A stretch of DNA of 64,000 nucleotides from Candidatus Bathyarchaeota archaeon (GCA_026014595.1 JAOZHY010000002.1:62001-126000); one strand, 5' to 3'. Positions 34,393 through 42,390 are shown, counted from the first letter of the stretch. The notes: a model not told the origin generated them from the letters alone. A program made the numbers and translations.

Positions 34393-35165
34393 TAAGAGAT
34401 GTACGTGGTTTTCTTGTCTTCTTCTTTGCGAGTTTCCTCGGCCTGCAGAGCTCTTTTCTCTTCAATCTTCTGCAGCCGCGTCACCATCGTTTCCGCCTTT
34501 GCTATTTCCTCGTTTAACCCAGCCAAATCAACATCAAAATTGAAAGTTACCTTCAGCACTTCCAGCACGCTTCTCGCCGCCATCGGGTCAGGCAAGTATC
34601 CTCGAGTTTCTCCCAAGAGGCAAAGCGCTTCAATCTGCTTAAAACGCGCCAAGCCCAGAATCAACCCAGCAGTCCCGACAATGGGGCTTCCGGAGCTGCT
34701 GACAGTGGCACCTGCCTGCAACGCTCTATTCAAAAGCGGCTGACTTGTGGCGGCAACGTAAACTTTAGGTTTTTCCTTTGCCTCCATACGGTAGCCGCCG
34801 ATGGTGACGATGGTTTTCACGTGGTGCTTCTGGGCGAAATCCAGCATGCGGTCAGCGATTTCGTACTGTCCTTCAACTGTTTGGGATTGGCTGTCACCCG
34901 TGAACAGGATAAGGTCGTTTGCTCCATCTTTGTTTTTCCAGAAATAGAATGTTCCGCGGAGCAAGCGAACAGCGCCTTTCTTGTTAACCAGCACGAAGTA
35001 CGGGAAATGTGGGGAATACAAGTAAGCAAACCGTTTCGCGCCCAACCGTTTAATCAAGTAGCGAATGGCAATTTTCCCGACGAGCCCCAAGCCCGGAAAG
35101 CCTTCAACAAGAATAGGATTATTTAACTCAACCTGCGCGAACTCTTTGATGTAAGTGCTCTTCAC
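34392..35165 (-). CDS. PAC2-family proteasome assembly chaperone-like protein
   Basis: 257 aa. NNPILVEGFPGLGLVGKIAI is the PAC2 opening, followed by ILFTGDSQSQTVEGQYEIAD, TIVTIGGYRMEAKEKPKVYV and the GLILGLARFKQIEALCLLGE block ending in ETRGYLPDP. A C-terminal coiled coil (about residues 215-257) precedes the end. Starts at GTG overlapping the nop10 stop as GTGA. Last gene of the rpl44e operon; the archaeal homologues are often next to nop10 and eIF2-alpha. Confidence 0.9.
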   Translation of the reverse strand: MKSTYIKEFAQVELNNPILVEGFPGLGLVGKIAIRYLIKRLGAKRFAYLYSPHFPYFVLVNKKGAVRLLRGTFYFWKNKDGANDLILFTGDSQSQTVEGQYEIADRMLDFAQKHHVKTIVTIGGYRMEAKEKPKVYVAATSQPLLNRALQAGATVSSSGSPIVGTAGLILGLARFKQIEALCLLGETRGYLPDPMAARSVLEVLKVTFNFDVDLAGLNEEIAKAETMVTRLQKIEEKRALQAEETRKEEDKKTTYIS

Positions 35166-35332
35166 TTTTCCAACTGCTCCTTCTTTAAAGCCATCCTGTA
35201 CTTGAGGTACTTATCATCGGGCGAAAACTTGGGTGGATGGGGCGTGCGCACCGTTCCGCCGCAATGGGGACATTGGTCTGTTCTCAGAGTGTAGCTGCCA
35301 CATTTCTGGCATTTCCGCAGGAGCTGTACCAT
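35162..35332 (-). CDS. nop10: H/ACA ribonucleoprotein component Nop10
   Basis: 56 aa. Zinc ribbon LRKCQKCGSYTLRTDQCPHC followed by RTPHPPKFSPDDKYLKYR is the Nop10 signature. It is a structural part of the pseudouridine guide RNP with Cbf5, Gar1 and L7Ae. The ATG at 35332 lies one base after the eIF2-alpha stop; a longer in-frame start at 35395 would sit inside that gene and has no support. Confidence 0.95.
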   Translation of the reverse strand: MVQLLRKCQKCGSYTLRTDQCPHCGGTVRTPHPPKFSPDDKYLKYRMALKKEQLEK

Positions 35333-35333
35333 T

Positions 35334-36125
35334 CTACTTTTCCCTTCTGAAAGTGCCTTGCCCGCCAGCTTTAGTGATGTTCGTGATGACAGCATCGGCG
35401 ACTTTCTGAAGAACCTCTTCTGCGCGCTTGTAGTTTTCTGCTAGTGCTTCCACGCTGTACTTCGGCGCAGCTTTAACGTAGAAGCGAATTTCGGCGTCTT
35501 TCGTCTTCTCCGTCTTTTTAGCGTTCTGGAAAGCTTCTTTGATGATTTTGACGCCATTTGGCTTACTGCAGCGGACTTCTAACGTTCCCTTGACCTTAAC
35601 CATCTTTAGACGGATGCGCTCCTGTGCCACTGCAGCGATAGCTTCAGCCAGCTTTTCTGGTACACCGATCTTCGTGAGAGCTTCAGGGCCTTCACGCAAC
35701 GCTTTTTCGAAGCCCTCATATAAACCGTATTTCTCGTCCATGAGCACGCCAGCGATGTTGTAAACCTCGTCAGCGGTCAAGCCGACCTTTTCTGCGACGC
35801 CGCGAAGCAAAGCCTCAGCTTTCCGCTCCTTCTTCCAAGAAAGGATTTTTTCTTTCCGCTCTCTTTTCGTGACACGCCTAAGCGAAAGGTCAATGTGTCC
35901 TTTCTCAACATCTACACGGAGGACTTTGAGCACGACTTTCTGGTTTTCACGGACGTAGTCCCGGATGTTTCTTATCCAGCTGCTGCTGATTTCAGAGATG
36001 TGTAGCAAACCACGCTTATCGTATTCATCGAGTTTGGCGTATGCTCCGTAATCGGTGACCGTTTCTATGGTGGCGATTACGAGGTCGCCTGCTTCAGGAT
36101 ATTCGGGTTTGCGTTCAGCAGCCAT
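35334..36125 (-). CDS. eif2a: Translation initiation factor aIF2 alpha subunit
   Basis: 263 aa. The N-terminal S1 domain (YPEAGDLVIATIETVTDYGA, KRGLLHISEISSSWIRNIRD, VEKGHIDLSLRRVTKRER) is followed by a helical domain and the C-terminal alpha-beta domain (VKGTLEVRCSKPNGVKIIKE). It joins aIF2-gamma in initiator tRNA delivery. The order rpl44e-rps27e-eif2a-nop10 is a classic archaeal cluster. Confidence 0.96.
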   Translation of the reverse strand: MAAERKPEYPEAGDLVIATIETVTDYGAYAKLDEYDKRGLLHISEISSSWIRNIRDYVRENQKVVLKVLRVDVEKGHIDLSLRRVTKRERKEKILSWKKERKAEALLRGVAEKVGLTADEVYNIAGVLMDEKYGLYEGFEKALREGPEALTKIGVPEKLAEAIAAVAQERIRLKMVKVKGTLEVRCSKPNGVKIIKEAFQNAKKTEKTKDAEIRFYVKAAPKYSVEALAENYKRAEEVLQKVADAVITNITKAGGQGTFRREK

Positions 36126-36141
36126 GTCTTAAACTTTTCTC

Positions 36142-36339
36142 CTATTCGAGAGTGGCGAGTTTCTCGGCTTTCAGTCTAGCTTTTCCGCCTGTGGGTTCGG
36201 CGAGCGTGGCGCCACAGACGTTGCAGGTTACTTTGTTGGCGGCATGGCTATATAGAAGTTGTTCGTTTCCGCATTTTAGGCATCTTACGCGGATGAAAGT
36301 GCTTCTGGGTTTAGGTATGAGTTTGTTCCATTCGCTCAT
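36142..36339 (-). CDS. rps27e: Small ribosomal subunit protein eS27
   Basis: 65 aa. [20 protein letters not shown] and [18 protein letters not shown] give the four zinc-ligand cysteines of S27e. I start at the ATG at 36339, preceded by GGAGGAAGGAGAG; an in-frame extension to 36420 lacks support and overlaps L44e. Confidence 0.95.
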   Translation of the reverse strand: MSEWNKLIPKPRSTFIRVRCLKCGNEQLLYSHAANKVTCNVCGATLAEPTGGKARLKAEKLATLE

Positions 36340-36353
36340 TTCTCTCCTTCCTC

Positions 36354-36629
36354 CTATGTGATTGCTAGCTTTCTGAGGCGTATGCCATCTTTGTGACGCA
36401 TGTAGCCGCAAACTTTGCACTTAAGCCTCAGCGTCTGTTTCTTGGTAGTTTTGGCGAATTCTCGTTGAAGCGGATATTTCTGTCCACCGTAACCTGCTTT
36501 TTCTCTAGCGTGGTGGCGTTCACCTTTCGCTAGCGCACGGCGTTTTCCCGCCTTGTACAGGCTAACGGTGTGAGCTTGATGTTTTTTACATTTTGGACAG
36601 TACGTGGTAATTTCTTTGGGAACATTCAT
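36354..36629 (-). CDS. rpl44e: Large ribosomal subunit protein eL42 (L44e)
   Basis: 91 aa. [20 protein letters not shown], the basic [22 protein letters not shown] loop (shown in part) and [20 protein letters not shown] with paired cysteines identify L44e. The start chosen is the ATG at 36629 matching the family start; 36665 would add 12 residues. Operon head, with a minus-strand TATA candidate AAGTATAAGAG near 36671-36681. Confidence 0.95.
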   Translation of the reverse strand: MNVPKEITTYCPKCKKHQAHTVSLYKAGKRRALAKGERHHAREKAGYGGQKYPLQREFAKTTKKQTLRLKCKVCGYMRHKDGIRLRKLAIT

Positions 36630-36756
36630 GTTTATCGCTTTCCAACTTTGCAATACAGAAAACACGCATACTCTTATACTTTTTCCGTTCAGTAACAGTC
36701 TGCGGCATTCTGATGCGTAAGGAAAACACTGCTGCCTCTGATTATTTAATTTTCAA

Positions 36757-36848
36757 CATGGTTTTTGGCGTTTTTCTGCGTCAATAGCGACCCTACCCCT
36801 CTATAGGTTCCTGCAACCAACCACTAATAGGAGCCAAATAGGCCTGTT
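36757..36848 (-). repeat. 3'-associated repeat, copy C (inverted)
   Basis: Reverse complement of the element at 34195-34286. The sense orientation (minus) places it 59 nt after the stop of the DUF2341 protein gene, the same relation as the other two copies have to their upstream gene. It lies between the virus-like cassette and the ribosomal operon and, with copy B, flanks the rpl44e-PAC2 segment in inverted orientation. Confidence 0.88.
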
Positions 36849-36906
36849 CGGCTTAACTGCAGAATGCGTTTGCTGCGTAGTTTTGATTGAAGCATTTAAG
36901 AGTTGC

Positions 36907-38583
36907 CTATTCACTTAAGAGTTGTATAGCCAAATCTCCCAAAATTAGAAACAGCTTTGTCCTCTTCGCTCCGCCTGTGCCAACCTCTGCAACCTCAGCA
37001 AGGCTGACGCCGTCGTTTATCAGCAAAACCTTATCGCCCACGACGTTGTCTAAGAGACCCGCGGAATCCAAAGCCCACAGAACACGAGCAGGTGTGGAAG
37101 CCGCGTCAACAAGTGACAGGCTATCAGACACGTTCAGCGTCTTTAGAAAACTGAGGGCATCAGCAAGTTCGGCGGAATCAGCTATTGCCAAGAGTTTCGC
37201 CGCCAAAACGGCTTCTGCAACGCCAATCGCGTCCGAGAGTGAGATCGCGGGCTTATGCCTGAAAAGTTGGTCAAGCACTGATAGCGCATCATTAATGATT
37301 GTCGTCTTGTTCACGTATGCCGCGTCCACCAAGCCGATGGATTCAACTATAGTTTTGATTATTGCCTCTGTTAATACGTTCACTATATCCGCGATGCTAA
37401 CGGCGTCAGGCACGATTAATGGCGACTTGTTGCTTTTCGCCGCATCAGCAAAGCCAACATCATCCGATATTGCTAATGTCTTGTTCCTGAAAACTGAGTC
37501 TGAAACCGAAACCGCCTGAGTTATTGGTAAAAGCAGTTTGTCTCGCATCGTGGAATCGGCAAGCCCAAGCGAATCCGCCACAGTTTTGAGAATGGCCCCT
37601 GTTTCCTCGCTGCCCCATGCGCCATGCGACGGCTCGGTGCTGACGCATTTTCTGACAAAAACCCAATCGTACTCCGCATAGCTGCCGTCGCTGTTCGGGT
37701 CACTGGCGTGTTGCAAACCAACGTATCCGTGGTAAACTCCGCTTGCGCGTGAGCCGATGCTGCCTGTTGTCGTGCTGTCGGTGCCCGCTTCAGCGTAATA
37801 GGTTGAGCCGTGTTTGCGGATTCTGGCGAAAAATGTTGTATTGCCTCCGCGTGACCAGCCTGTGTTTTCTCCTGCCCAATTTGAGGCGCCGCCGCTGCTG
37901 TCGCGCCACTGAAGCGTGAGGTGCGAGGCATCATCGTCGAAGCATAGGCTTAGATGAGCTGAGTTGCTGGCTGCTTCATTCGTTCGTGTGGCTAAACACC
38001 GCTGGTAGTCGTTGCTGGCGCGGTAGATGCCCATCCTGATTTTAGCCTGGATAGCATAATTATCGCTCAGCGGTGTAGCCTTGTAGATTCCGCTTCCCGT
38101 GTCTGCAGCGTCCCAGAAGTCGCCTGTGGCGCCCACGCTTACTCTTGCCCAGCCGCTGACGACTGAAGCTGAACCTGCGCCGTCATAATGCCGCGTTGAC
38201 CAGCCGCTTAGGTCACCGCTGAAATCGTTGAAAAGCGGGAAAGTATTGGCGCCGTTGCTGGTGGTTGACGCGTCAGCCTTGCCGTAGTAAACGTAGATGC
38301 TCTGGTTTGCGCTGAGGTCGTCAGCCACTTCAACCCAGAAAACCGCGTTGTCGCCGCTGACGTAGCTTTCCATCCAGTAATCCAGAAGCGTCGAGCCGTC
38401 ATCGTCGGTGAACCGTACATCGCCAAAATCATCCCTGCAGTGACCGTTACAATAGACGTCTGCCCCACTGTCCGTTCCGCTGCCCTTGTGCATAATTAAG
38501 CGGATTTGATAGTTAGCGCCTGCCCCACTTGCACCGTTAAGCGCGTGGCTCTTGCGGTAGCTCCACCCAGTTAACCAAGCCAT
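36907..38583 (-). CDS. DUF2341-type fibre-like protein with ~20-residue repeats
   Basis: 558 aa. The N-terminal ~100 residues (WLTGWSYRKSHALNGASGAG, then ALFWVEV-type strands and SIYVYYGKADA) match the DUF2341 fold. Residues ~110-330 look like a concanavalin/LamG-type beta sandwich (YVGLQHASDPNSDGSYAEYD). From ~335 to 535 about eleven degenerate repeats follow the pattern I/V-x-D-S/A-h-S/G-h-x-D-x-h (for example ISDDVGFADAAKSNK, INDALSVLDQLFRHK, VSDSLSLVDAA). Last gene of the virus-like cassette; probably a receptor-binding or surface-attachment fibre, by inference. Confidence 0.65.
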   Translation of the reverse strand: MAWLTGWSYRKSHALNGASGAGANYQIRLIMHKGSGTDSGADVYCNGHCRDDFGDVRFTDDDGSTLLDYWMESYVSGDNAVFWVEVADDLSANQSIYVYYGKADASTTSNGANTFPLFNDFSGDLSGWSTRHYDGAGSASVVSGWARVSVGATGDFWDAADTGSGIYKATPLSDNYAIQAKIRMGIYRASNDYQRCLATRTNEAASNSAHLSLCFDDDASHLTLQWRDSSGGASNWAGENTGWSRGGNTTFFARIRKHGSTYYAEAGTDSTTTGSIGSRASGVYHGYVGLQHASDPNSDGSYAEYDWVFVRKCVSTEPSHGAWGSEETGAILKTVADSLGLADSTMRDKLLLPITQAVSVSDSVFRNKTLAISDDVGFADAAKSNKSPLIVPDAVSIADIVNVLTEAIIKTIVESIGLVDAAYVNKTTIINDALSVLDQLFRHKPAISLSDAIGVAEAVLAAKLLAIADSAELADALSFLKTLNVSDSLSLVDAASTPARVLWALDSAGLLDNVVGDKVLLINDGVSLAEVAEVGTGGAKRTKLFLILGDLAIQLLSE

Positions 38584-38622
38584 AAACGTCGCCTGTTCCG
38601 TTTGGAAAAGAAAAAAGCTGGA

Positions 38623-39165
38623 TTAGCTGAAGGACACTTGTAATGACAATGTCCATGTTTCTCCAGAGCTTTTCGTGCCTTTGCTGGCGACCTTGCGGTT
38701 CAGGTTCTTGCCCGTGTCGTCCGCCGCGTTCACGACGGTGTATTCTTCCCATGCGTAATTTGCGTCTGCACTGCCGAAGGTTGCACGCCACTCCGCCGTC
38801 TGCCCACTCCGCTGCGGATACCCCGTATCCATCGCCTTAAACGTCTTAGACGCACCCTGCAGTCCTGTCTGCGACGCGGACTCCGCCGTGTTGCTGTTTC
38901 CTACGCCTAACCGAGCGTTCGCATTGTCCCATTTTGTCGGCGTGCCTAAACCGCAGATGATGTCAATCAGCTCCTGCAAACCCTCGTTTAAGGCAATGTT
39001 CGCTTCGAACTCCTCACAACCACGGTATGCATCGCGGAACATCTGTTGTGCATCGAACATTGAAAGCCCAGCCTGCAACGCCCCAGCTATCTTATTCTCT
39101 GCGTCATGGAACTTGTCTATGCGCCAATGCGCCTTCCAACCGATTTTCTCTTTTGCATTTTCCAT
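38623..39165 (-). CDS. Virion structural (tail-type) protein
   Basis: 180 aa. The ATG at 39165 has a textbook GGAGG eight bases upstream. The pattern LIDIICGLGTPTKWDNANAR, GVGNSNTAESASQTGLQGAS, ATFGSADANYAWEEYTVVNA and the closing LSLQVSFS is the layout of a family of tail-associated proteins with a G-x-G...T...L motif and a final beta strand seen in tailed viruses. Exact role unknown. It follows the 76-aa protein and precedes the fibre-like gene. Confidence 0.6.
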   Translation of the reverse strand: MENAKEKIGWKAHWRIDKFHDAENKIAGALQAGLSMFDAQQMFRDAYRGCEEFEANIALNEGLQELIDIICGLGTPTKWDNANARLGVGNSNTAESASQTGLQGASKTFKAMDTGYPQRSGQTAEWRATFGSADANYAWEEYTVVNAADDTGKNLNRKVASKGTKSSGETWTLSLQVSFS

Positions 39166-39213
39166 TGTTTTTTCCTCCTTTTTTCTGGTTTCTCGCATAG
39201 CCAGGCAAACTGA

Positions 39214-39444
39214 CTATGTTCGAGCCACCTCCTTCAACGTGCCGTCAAGGTTCCACGCGAACGCGAGGATGAACAGCAAGTCAGCGCCGTCGTATGCCCG
39301 CAAAGACGCCAACGTGCCGTCAGCGTTCCAAGTGAACGCGAGCTTGGTGAGGCGCTTACCGGGCGGAGGAACTGTTAAGCTGTTTAACGCGCTATGAATC
39401 GCCCTGAAGGCTTCGTCGTAGCGGTTGTAGGCCACCTCAGTCAT
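39214..39444 (-). CDS. Small protein with two WN-x-DGT repeats
   Basis: 76 aa. After a helical start (YNRYDEAFRAIHSALNSL) there are two copies of a beta-hairpin-like motif, LAFTWNADGTLASLRAY and LAFAWNLDGTLKEVA. It overlaps the portal stop by 8 nt, so it belongs to the same transcription unit. Not recognised as a named family; probably a minor virion component. Confidence 0.6.
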   Translation of the reverse strand: MTEVAYNRYDEAFRAIHSALNSLTVPPPGKRLTKLAFTWNADGTLASLRAYDGADLLFILAFAWNLDGTLKEVART

Positions 39445-40648
39445 CTGCCGTCGTCGCCTCCTTTGTTTCCCACAGTTCCCAGCCGAACTTTACTGCGTTC
39501 TTTCGGAATTCTTCTTCTCGTATGAGTTTCAGCTCACAAGCTCGGAGCATGTCGCTGACGTTAACTTCCCGGGTCTGCGGGCTGCCCCAGTGCAAACGCG
39601 GCTGCGCCTTTACCGTGTCCAATCCAGCTTGAGCCAAAACCACATCGAAAATCTCCCTCTCAACCTGGCGTTTGATGTAGCGCTGAACGGGCTGGATGAG
39701 CATGTTCTGCAACTCCAGCGCAGCTTTCGCTGAGGCTTCAGTAAAGCCAGGTGTACTGAACAGCCTCGGCAGAGGCGTCTCGCAGCCCAAGTAGAACTGG
39801 TTTATCAAGTGGTCCACGTAATATTCGAACCGCGCTCGCGGGTCCAGTGTGACGGGTCGTATGTCGCCTTTTCCGCTGTAGAAGAGCCATGCGCCTTCCT
39901 CGTTGCGGTTTTTGATGGCTTGCTCGAACTTGCGGATGGTTTCCGCGTCTGCACGCTCAAGTAGCGCCAGAACGTCTGGTCCAGCGTACTTCTCGAAGAT
40001 TCGCGGCATTATACGCTCGATTTTTGCTTTCATCCATGCAAACGCGGGGCGCCTGTCCGACTGAATCGCCAGAGAGTGCAGCAGAACCTGCAAGACGCCT
40101 GTGCCGTATCCGGAAACGCCTAAGCAGTTTATGCGCCAATGGATTACAGCTTCCGCGGTGAGGTTTGCGCCTCCGTACGTTTGCCGCAGTTTGAAGCTTT
40201 CTGTTTTAAAAGGGATTTTCAGCGTCTTCTCTTCTATGAAGCCCTGATGGATGCGTTCCACCGCGTCAACGGGCAAGCGGTGCAGTTCTGCAAGGTTTTC
40301 AGGGGTCAATTTGAGCCAGAAATCGTTGCCGCAGGCAATCAGCGCCCGCGCCATGTCGCAGAGCAGTGCATCCAAGTTGACATCTTCGTTGAAGCTGTCC
40401 ACGGCTCGTTTGGCTTCTGCCGCCTTCTCGTAGTCTTCGTTAACGGTGGTGTAGAAGCCAGAGCCCACGGCGGAAGCCGCCAGCAAATCCACGCTTGCCT
40501 TGCACGTGGGGTCGCGTTCGTAAAGCTGCATCACTTCAGCCAACGGAACCGCAGGAGTCTCATACACCAGTGCCCGCTGCGGGGAAGCGGTTCCGCTCTT
40601 AGCCTTCAGCGAGAAAGCCTCAACCAGCCTGCGCAGCGCGTTGCTCAT
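39437..40648 (-). CDS. Phage portal protein
   Basis: 403 aa. The N-terminal region (PAVPLAEVMQLYERDPTCKA), the LLCDMARALIACGNDFWLKL segment, VIHWRINCLGVSGYGTGVLQ, and the C-terminal YVDHLINQFYLGCETPLPRL with ASAKAALELQNMLIQPVQRY are typical of HK97-type portal proteins, the dodecameric DNA entry ring. No terminase gene lies beside it, which is unusual. Its start overlaps the small winged-helix gene by four bases. Confidence 0.85.
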   Translation of the reverse strand: MSNALRRLVEAFSLKAKSGTASPQRALVYETPAVPLAEVMQLYERDPTCKASVDLLAASAVGSGFYTTVNEDYEKAAEAKRAVDSFNEDVNLDALLCDMARALIACGNDFWLKLTPENLAELHRLPVDAVERIHQGFIEEKTLKIPFKTESFKLRQTYGGANLTAEAVIHWRINCLGVSGYGTGVLQVLLHSLAIQSDRRPAFAWMKAKIERIMPRIFEKYAGPDVLALLERADAETIRKFEQAIKNRNEEGAWLFYSGKGDIRPVTLDPRARFEYYVDHLINQFYLGCETPLPRLFSTPGFTEASAKAALELQNMLIQPVQRYIKRQVEREIFDVVLAQAGLDTVKAQPRLHWGSPQTREVNVSDMLRACELKLIREEEFRKNAVKFGWELWETKEATTADD

Positions 40649-40887
40649 TGGAGTGCCTCCAGAAATTTGGCGCCTTTCTCAGTTAGCACGTAGTCAGCGC
40701 GGTGTTTTTGCTCGCTCTTCTGCACGTAGCCGCTCTGCACTAGAAAGCGGAAAATGCCTTCGAAGGTGGCGTGTGTACCGTTCTTCCGCACGGTTCGCTT
40801 CTCCAGCTCGGTTCTGCAAAGCGGTTCCCTGCTGAGCTCTTTCAGCACGGTTTTTGCTAGGTTCATTCTGTCGTTTAAGCGTCTCAT
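40645..40887 (-). CDS. Small winged-helix protein
   Basis: 80 aa. LAKTVLKELSREPLCRTELE, TFEGIFRFLVQSGYVQKSEQ and ADYVLTEKGAKFLEAL form a compact winged helix. The ATG at 40887 has GAGGT nine bases upstream. It sits between the zinc protein and the portal, overlapping both, so it is part of the capsid operon and may regulate it. Confidence 0.7.
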   Translation of the reverse strand: MRRLNDRMNLAKTVLKELSREPLCRTELEKRTVRKNGTHATFEGIFRFLVQSGYVQKSEQKHRADYVLTEKGAKFLEALQ

Positions 40888-41138
40888 GTGCAAACAACCT
40901 CTACGGGTTTTTGATTACTGAAAAACATGGGGAAATGAAGGGTGCAAACCATCAGCACCTCAAGGTCACGGCGGTCGTCGAAGCCGTATGTGTTCATGGC
41001 GAGGTCAGGGGCGTAGGGCGTCATTTCGGCTCCGCACATGGGGCAGTACCGCCAGCAGTCGCAGACGACGATGTCGCCTTTTATGTCTGAATAGCGGGTT
41101 TTGCCGCATTTGGGACATTTGCCTTGGTACTTTGCCAT
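40884..41138 (-). CDS. Small zinc-binding protein
   Basis: 84 aa. Cys pairs YQGKCPKCGKTRYSD and CDCWRYCPMCGAEMT suggest two zinc sites near the N-terminus; the remainder (YGFDDRRDLEVLMVCTLHFP) is probably mixed alpha/beta. The ATG at 41138 has GGAGG nine bases upstream, while the ATG at 41147 directly abuts it, so 41138 is chosen. No named family recognised; directly downstream of the capsid gene. Confidence 0.65.
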   Translation of the reverse strand: MAKYQGKCPKCGKTRYSDIKGDIVVCDCWRYCPMCGAEMTPYAPDLAMNTYGFDDRRDLEVLMVCTLHFPMFFSNQKPVEVVCT

Positions 41139-41159
41139 TCCGCCCATCCTCCTTTATCG

Positions 41160-41939
41160 CTATAGCGTTGTGCTTATGTTGGTCATTTTCGCGATGGCTT
41201 TGCTGCGGAGAACACCCACGCCGAAACGGGTCGTTGCCCTGACGCCGTATTTGCCGTTCTTTATGTCTTCCCAGTCTTCAACTGTAACGTCCCGCCTGAG
41301 CAGCATAACCGACGCTACTCGCGTGTCCAAGGCGTATGCGGTTCCGTTGGGCACCAGCGTGCTCGCTTGGACTCGCATGCCCAGAACGCTCGTGACTGTC
41401 GCCTGTTCCAGGTCGGTCTGTCCTGCTGGCAAATACTGTGCGTGAATGAACTTGTCATCCGTCAGCAACTGGTGCAGTTGCACCTCGTTCACGGCTAAGA
41501 CTGTGGGTCTCCAGTTCTCGCTTCGAACCGCGTTGTGCAGTTTGACCAGCCCGTTCCAGTTCATGGCGGCTCCGCCCTGGTTTATGGGTGCTCCACCTGC
41601 TAAGTCAGCGTCTGCGATTGCTCCGTAAAGTGCGATTATTCTATTTGTCTCCTCTTCGCCGAGGGCTCTGCCGACTTTCTCCGCCATGTTGTCCATGACG
41701 TTCCATGTGGCGTCTTCCAGAAACTCTCGTGTCCATTCTTCTGAGGCTTCAGCGGTAACGTTCGTGTAAACGTCGACTGTGCTGTTTTTCTTGCCGCTTA
41801 ACCGTGTTGCCGTGCCTTCTGCGTAGCGGTAGGCCACCGCCTTCTCGTCCAGCGTAATAGTTTTCAGCGTGTCCTGCTGGAACTCCTCCACATCTCGATG
41901 TCCGCTGCGAATGTACTCTTCCGTGTTTTCCCATGGCAT
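41160..41939 (-). CDS. HK97-fold major capsid protein
   Basis: 259 aa. The helix-rich N-terminal arm is followed by the capsid core with ADLAGGAPINQGGAAMNWNG and LVKLHNAVRSENWRPTVLAV, then ATVTSVLGMRVQASTLVPNG, TAYALDTRVASVMLLRRDVT and the final YGVRATTRFGVGVLRSKAIA, the arrangement of HK97-type capsid proteins. It is short, with no fused scaffold or protease. GAGGT precedes the ATG by about 10 nt. Encapsulins share the fold and size, but the adjacent portal gene argues for a viral capsid. Confidence 0.82.
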   Translation of the reverse strand: MPWENTEEYIRSGHRDVEEFQQDTLKTITLDEKAVAYRYAEGTATRLSGKKNSTVDVYTNVTAEASEEWTREFLEDATWNVMDNMAEKVGRALGEEETNRIIALYGAIADADLAGGAPINQGGAAMNWNGLVKLHNAVRSENWRPTVLAVNEVQLHQLLTDDKFIHAQYLPAGQTDLEQATVTSVLGMRVQASTLVPNGTAYALDTRVASVMLLRRDVTVEDWEDIKNGKYGVRATTRFGVGVLRSKAIAKMTNISTTL

Positions 41940-42008
41940 TTTTTCTTAGACCTCACACATCTGATACCAACCTAATATACTGGGAAAATGAAAAGTCGAA
42001 TTGTACAT

Positions 42009-42026
42009 CACACGGGTCCGCGTGTG
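42009..42026. promoter_or_regulatory. Inverted-repeat operator upstream of RHH gene
   Basis: CACACG-GGTCCG-CGTGTG, perfect 6-bp arms. It lies ~30 nt downstream of TAATATACT (41973-41981), overlapping the expected transcript start of the ribbon-helix-helix gene at 42080, a normal position for an autoregulatory site. The same TATA element could also serve the capsid operon on the other strand. Confidence 0.5.
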
Positions 42027-42079
42027 GGGCAACGTGCGGGCTATCGCGTGGGGCTGAACCGAAAAAAAAGGTGGCTTGC

Positions 42080-42259
42080 ATGGCGAGAAAATGCGTGGTT
42101 AAAGTGGTGCTAAGTAAGGAGCAGAGGGGAATTTTAAGCGAGTTAGCGAGGAGACTTGGCACAAGCGAGAGCGAAACGCTGCGGATGGCGTTGATGGATT
42201 ACGCTAAAGAGTTAAGTTTAATGAAGGAAAGCATTCACAAGGGCACGGGTCAAGCTTGA
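42080..42259 (+). CDS. Ribbon-helix-helix (CopG-like) regulator
   Basis: 59 aa. RKCVVKVVLSKEQRGILSEL gives the N-terminal strand, followed by two helices with LGTSESETLRMALMDYAKEL. It is divergent from the capsid operon and probably represses its own and/or the capsid promoter. The ATG at 42080 has GGTGG upstream; a longer ORF reaching back to 41933 is not credible. Confidence 0.75.
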   Translation: MARKCVVKVVLSKEQRGILSELARRLGTSESETLRMALMDYAKELSLMKESIHKGTGQA

Positions 42260-42390
42260 AGTGCTCTGATTCCGAGTTAAAATCTAAGGTGAAAACAAAA
42301 ATATTGATTAAGCTTAAATGTAAAACGTTTCCATTATAGTTATACTCATCTGGGGCATCAGGAAATTCACGCTGAGCGAGGTTCAAAAAG

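Noticed and set aside
41160-41939. Encapsulin instead of a viral capsid protein
   Set aside because: The N-terminal encapsulin pattern is absent, no cargo enzyme is adjacent, and a portal gene is in the same operon.
36880-42320. Direct repeat as an attachment site around the virus-like cassette (TTGATTGAAGC... and TTGATTAAGC...)
   Set aside because: The match is short and low-complexity, and no integrase or tRNA is next to either side.
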